Shown one piece after another: positions 26,032 to 29,071 of a DNA stretch of 29,071 nt. The notes under the pieces are model-generated. The model was not told where the DNA came from, ran no database searches, and saw nothing but the letters and a program-made list of their open reading frames with translations. Made by a program: the position numbers and the translations under genes. The stretch covers positions 1-29,071 of the forward strand of contig NZ_CAJTUJ010000018.1 in the NCBI RefSeq assembly GCF_910579375.1. Reading direction: 5' to 3'. Positions within the stretch are counted from its first letter, which is position 1; every line of letters starts with the position of its first letter. This DNA is from an uncultured Rikenella sp. (GTDB taxonomy: Bacteria > Bacteroidota > Bacteroidia > Bacteroidales > Rikenellaceae).

Positions 26032-26514
26032 CTATTTTCGGTAGAGCAGTGCCGTGGCATAGACTGCCACTCCCTCCTCCCGGCCGGTGAACCCAAGCCG
26101 CTCGGTGGTCGTCGCCTTGACAGATACTCCTTCGACGGCGATTCCCAAAATCGGAGCCAGCGTCTCCCGCATCCGGTCGATATGCGGCCGCAGTTTCGGC
26201 GCCTGTGCCAGTATGGTGCAGTCGACATTCCCTATTTCGAATCCTTTCTCATGCACCAGCCCGACGCATTTCTGTAACAGAATCTTGCTGTCTATCCCTT
26301 TGAATGCTTGTGAATTATCGGGGAAATGCAGTCCGATATCTCCCAAGGCGAGGGCGCCGAGCAGGGCGTCGCACAGGGCGTGGATCAGCACATCGCCGTC
26401 TGAGTGGGCTACGAACCCTTTATTATGTTCAATACGGATGCCGCCTAACCACATGGGCAGTCCCTCTTGCAAGGCGTGCACGTCGAAGCCGTTTCCAATG
26501 CGCATCTTTTTCAT
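26032..26514 (-). CDS. ispF: 2-C-methyl-D-erythritol 2,4-cyclodiphosphate synthase
   Basis: 160 residues, the usual IspF length. The zinc-binding residues D11 and H13 lie in GNGFDVHAL, and H45 lies in SDGDVLIHALCDAL. The C-terminal signature is KATTTERLGFTGREEGVA. The enzyme closes CDP-ME-2-phosphate to MEcPP in the non-mevalonate isoprenoid pathway in the cytoplasm. The gene converges on gap with the palindromic terminator between them. Upstream, the dispersed repeat begins 49 nt before the start codon. No exact -7 box is visible between them. Confidence 0.97.
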   Translation of the reverse strand: MKKMRIGNGFDVHALQEGLPMWLGGIRIEHNKGFVAHSDGDVLIHALCDALLGALALGDIGLHFPDNSQAFKGIDSKILLQKCVGLVHEKGFEIGNVDCTILAQAPKLRPHIDRMRETLAPILGIAVEGVSVKATTTERLGFTGREEGVAVYATALLYRK

Positions 26515-26563
26515 CTTTATTTCGTACTTTTAACTGTTTGTTTATCGCTCTTTGTCCCGCCTC

Positions 26564-26833
26564 GAACCGTACCTTTTCTGAAGAAAAGGTACCCAAAAGA
26601 CTTTTGGAGGATGCTTACGCATCCTAAAGCTGCCGGCAGCCCAACTCTCGGACTTTCTTTGGGCCGGGAGCGAACGGCGCGCTAATGCGAGCTCAACCCC
26701 ATGCGCGCCGTTGCCCCGACCCAAAAGCAGTCACGAAGACTGAGGACTGCGGAGCCTGGGGCGTAGCGTAGCTGTCATAAAAGTTTTTGGTGCCGCTTTT
26801 TCCAAAAAGCGGCAGTTCCATGCGGGTAGACAC
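26564..26833. repeat. Structured dispersed intergenic repeat, about 270 bp
   Basis: Fills most of the 329-nt ispF-pepD gap. It is a chain of perfect hairpins: GTACCTTTTCT/AGAAAAGGTAC (26569-26592), CCAAAAG/CTTTTGG (26593-26607), GGATGC/GCATCC (26609-26624), AACGGCGCGC/GCGCGCCGTT (26673-26712) and GCCGCTTTTT/AAAAAGCGGC (26792-26813). Both ends have matches at 17514-17548. Short ORFs across it are composition artefacts. It carries no transposase and could be a non-autonomous element or an RNA-structured repeat. Confidence 0.75.
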
Positions 26834-26843
26834 GATATAAAGA

Positions 26844-28322
26844 ATGTTTAAAAATACGAAAAAGATGGAAATAGGATCATTGCAGCCGCAGATTGTTTGG
26901 GAAATATTCGCAGAGATCACCCGCGTGCCCCGGCCCTCCAAGAAAGAGAGCCGGATACAGGCATTCGTTGAAGACTTTGCCCGCCAGCACCGTTTGGAGA
27001 GCAAGCGGGACGAAAAAGGGAATATCGTATTGATTCGCCCCGCCTCGTCCGGTCGTGAAGACGAGCCCGCCTTGATTTTGCAAAGCCACATGGACATGGT
27101 GTGCGAGAAAGATGCCGACGTCCGGATCGACTTCGAGAACGATCCGATCGACGCCTATGTGGACGGCGAGTGGGTGAAAGCTAAAGGGACTACCCTCGGG
27201 GCCGACTGCGGGATCGGGATGGCCTTGCAGATGGCCGTTTTGATCGACAAAGACCTCTCCTGTCCCCGGATTGAAGCTCTCTTTACCGTCGATGAAGAGC
27301 AGGGGCTGACCGGTGCGATGAACCTCGGCGACGGGATGCTGACCGGCACTCGGATGATCAATCTCGACTCGGAAGACGAAGGCGAACTCTTTATCGGTTG
27401 CGCCGGCGGGATCGATACCATTGCCACCCTGCGTTATACCCCCGAGGCGCGCGGAGCGAAAGACGATTATACCTATTATTATATAGGTGTCTCCGGGCTG
27501 CACGGCGGCCACTCCGGCGACGACATCGAAAAGGGGTTTGCGAACTCTAATAAGCTATTGAACAGGTTGTTGTGGAATCTGGATCGTGAGTGGGGACTGC
27601 GGGTTGCCCGTTTCGACGGAGGGAATTTGCGGAACGCGATTCCGCGCGAAGCAGAGGCGGTGGCAGCGATTCCTGTCGGGCGCACGGCTGAGGCTGAAAA
27701 ACTGTTCCGGCGGCTGGCCGAAGAGATCGCTGCGGAGTTCAAACAGACCGAAACCTCGATGAAATTCACCTTCCAACCGGCTACGGAGCACCCGACGCAC
27801 CTATTGCCGATGGAGGTGCAGCGGCGGTTGCTGGATTTGTTATATGCCCTGCCGCACGGAGTGATGGCGATGAGTCGTTCGATGCCCGGTCTGGTCGAGA
27901 CTTCGACCAATCTGGCGTCGGTCAAGATGCCCGAAGAGGGGGTAGTGGTGATAACGACCTCGCAGCGCAGCTCGGTGGAGAGCGCCAAACGCGACATTGC
28001 GGATCGGGTGGCGGCGGTCTTCGCTTTGGCGGGAGCCGAGGTGCGGCATACGGACGGTTATCCGGGATGGACGCCCAATCCCGACTCGCCGTTGGTGCGG
28101 CGTGCGGCGGAAATCTATCGCGAGTTGTTTGGTAACGATCCGAAAATCAGGGCAATCCATGCCGGTCTGGAGTGCGGTCTTTTTCTGACGCGCTATCCGC
28201 AGCTGGATATGATTTCGACCGGGCCGACTTTGCGGGGAGTCCACTCTCCGACCGAACGGGTCGAGGTGACTGCCGTGGCGAAAGTCTGGCGTTATCTCCG
28301 CGAGCTGGTGGAGCGGGTTTGA
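26844..28322 (+). CDS. pepD: Aminoacyl-histidine dipeptidase (M20 family, PepD-like)
   Basis: 492 residues from the ATG at 26844; the ATG at 26865 (MEIGSLQP) would fit the usual N-terminus of the family better. Di-zinc M20 residues are in order: H82 and D84 in QSHMDMV, D121 in GADCGIG, the general base and ligand E151-E152 in TVDEEQG, D175 in LDSEDEG, and the C-terminal His in RGVHSPTERV. A dimerisation lid domain lies between (GVSGLHGGHSGDDIEKG). It hydrolyses Xaa-His and other dipeptides in the cytoplasm. The dispersed repeat ends 10 nt before the first ATG, so promoter or leader sequence may lie within the repeat. Confidence 0.93.
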   Translation: MFKNTKKMEIGSLQPQIVWEIFAEITRVPRPSKKESRIQAFVEDFARQHRLESKRDEKGNIVLIRPASSGREDEPALILQSHMDMVCEKDADVRIDFENDPIDAYVDGEWVKAKGTTLGADCGIGMALQMAVLIDKDLSCPRIEALFTVDEEQGLTGAMNLGDGMLTGTRMINLDSEDEGELFIGCAGGIDTIATLRYTPEARGAKDDYTYYYIGVSGLHGGHSGDDIEKGFANSNKLLNRLLWNLDREWGLRVARFDGGNLRNAIPREAEAVAAIPVGRTAEAEKLFRRLAEEIAAEFKQTETSMKFTFQPATEHPTHLLPMEVQRRLLDLLYALPHGVMAMSRSMPGLVETSTNLASVKMPEEGVVVITTSQRSSVESAKRDIADRVAAVFALAGAEVRHTDGYPGWTPNPDSPLVRRAAEIYRELFGNDPKIRAIHAGLECGLFLTRYPQLDMISTGPTLRGVHSPTERVEVTAVAKVWRYLRELVERV

Positions 28323-28500
28323 CGATTTTTTTTAGAAAAAACACGGCTTTTCGTTCGGTTTGTGGCCGATGACCGATCGAACGGAGTTGATACGGTTGAA
28401 TCCGAAAGGATTAAGTTTTGGAATTTATTTCAAAACAAAACGGTCGTCCGGTTCGTCTTCCGGAGGGAGTGGGCGAAAAGTGAAATTCGCGAGAAAAAGT

Positions 28501-28531
28501 TTTTTTATCTCGGTAGAAGAGTCTATATTTG
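28501..28531 (+). promoter_or_regulatory. Promoter of the SusC-type receptor gene
   Basis: A T-run (28501-28506) as -33 and TATATTTG at 28524-28531 as -7, about 19 nt apart. The predicted leader is about 70 nt and contains TTAACCCTTT (28580-28589). Confidence 0.65.
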
Positions 28532-28607
28532 TCGATAGTTAGGAGTGGAACCTGACGGAAACTCAAGTCGTAAACAATATTAACCCTTTTCAACTAAATG
28601 TTTTTAT

Positions 28608-29071
28608 ATGAAGAAAATTAGACTGTTAACATTGTTGATCCTGGGTCTGCTGGTAGGCGGTACAGCCTTCGCGCAGAGCCGGGTGAGCGGCGTGGTCAAG
28701 TCTTCGGAAGACGGGCAACCACTCGCAGGTGTAGTCGTACAGATCAAAGGTACGACCATCGGTGCTTTGACCTCGGCCGATGGTTCTTACACCATCAACA
28801 ACGCATCGGTAGCTAATTCCACGCTGGTTTTTAGCTATGCCGGGATGCGTAAACAGGAGATTCCTGTAGCAGGGAAATCGACCATCAATGTTACCTTGCA
28901 GCCCGATGCTTTGCAGACAGAGGCGGTGACGGTGACTGCCTTGGGGGGACGTAAGCAAAACCGCTCGCTGGGTTATGCCACCTCTACCGTCAAAGGCGAC
29001 GAATTGGCACGTACCAATACTTTGAGCCCGGCGAATGCCTTGCAGGGGAAAGTAGCAGGGGTGCAGATTGC
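28608..29071 (+). CDS. SusC/RagA-type TonB-dependent outer-membrane receptor (5' part only)
   Basis: The first 154 residues are present; the gene runs off the window end. The ATG at 28608 gives a signal peptide (MKKIRLLTLLILGLLVGG, cleavage after AFA). The carboxypeptidase-regulatory-like (CNA-B/DUF4480-type) domain follows: VSGVVKSSEDGQPLAGVVV, then DGSYTI and LVFSYAGM, at about residues 25-100. The plug region starts with TVTALGGRKQNRSLGYA and NALQGKVAGVQI, which is the signature of SusC-type starch/peptide-utilisation receptors. Such receptors pair with a SusD lipoprotein to import glycans or peptides across the outer membrane. The partner gene would be just outside the window. The 285 nt upstream hold the promoter and an AT-rich leader, nothing else I can name. 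Confidence 0.93.
   Translation, partial: MKKIRLLTLLILGLLVGGTAFAQSRVSGVVKSSEDGQPLAGVVVQIKGTTIGALTSADGSYTINNASVANSTLVFSYAGMRKQEIPVAGKSTINVTLQPDALQTEAVTVTALGGRKQNRSLGYATSTVKGDELARTNTLSPANALQGKVAGVQI

Noticed and set aside
26467..26724. Short ORFs on both strands in the ispF-pepD gap
   Set aside because: They read through the perfect hairpins of the dispersed repeat and have no start context; such ORFs are typical artefacts of repeats.
28323..28500. Possible terminator after the dipeptidase gene
   Set aside because: There is a T-run at 28326-28333 but no convincing stem before it, and CGTTCG/CGAACG further on has a long loop and no T-run.

Overview
The window looks like a chromosomal segment of a GC-rich member of the Bacteroidota, most likely an Alistipes/Rikenellaceae-type gut bacterium. 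This rests on a SusC/RagA-type TonB-dependent receptor, an NVEALA-family peptide, DUF4199, 6-bladed beta-propeller lipoproteins, Bacteroidota-type promoters (a -7 box TAnnTTTG with a T-rich or TTG -33 box about 19-21 nt upstream) and the lack of Shine-Dalgarno sequences. The genus is inferred, not proven.

Left part (1-7581, + strand): an exported glycan-processing cluster. It holds the tail of an upstream gene, a right-handed beta-helix protein, a LamG-plus-TIM-barrel glycosidase-like protein and a six-hairpin (alpha/alpha)6 protein. Spacing is tight (4, 161 and 12 nt), so they are probably co-transcribed. Next, on the minus strand, come a WG-repeat protein and a small four-helix membrane protein. 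A divergent, N-terminally truncated beta-propeller ORF follows (8757-9434).

Middle (9538-20241, minus strand): a three-gene translationally coupled operon encodes two different RND permeases and an S41 protease, with no adaptor or outer-membrane channel gene beside it. Upstream are lnt (apolipoprotein N-acyltransferase) and mltG (endolytic transglycosylase), both envelope-biogenesis genes. The 4.5S/SRP RNA gene (ffs) is divergent from mltG and has its own promoter.

Right part (20485-29071, mainly + strand): an AT-richer unit encodes a Cys-rich NVEALA peptide, a beta-propeller lipoprotein and a CxxC thioredoxin-fold lipoprotein. It has a clear promoter and a strong intrinsic terminator, and is the best candidate here for a poorly described system. 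Housekeeping genes follow: a threonylcarbamoyl-AMP synthase, a DUF4199 protein paired with a GT2 glycosyltransferase, GAPDH with a textbook terminator, ispF (minus strand) and a PepD-type dipeptidase. A structured dispersed repeat of about 270 bp lies between ispF and pepD, and one end of it recurs between lnt and the RND operon. The window ends inside a SusC-type receptor gene.
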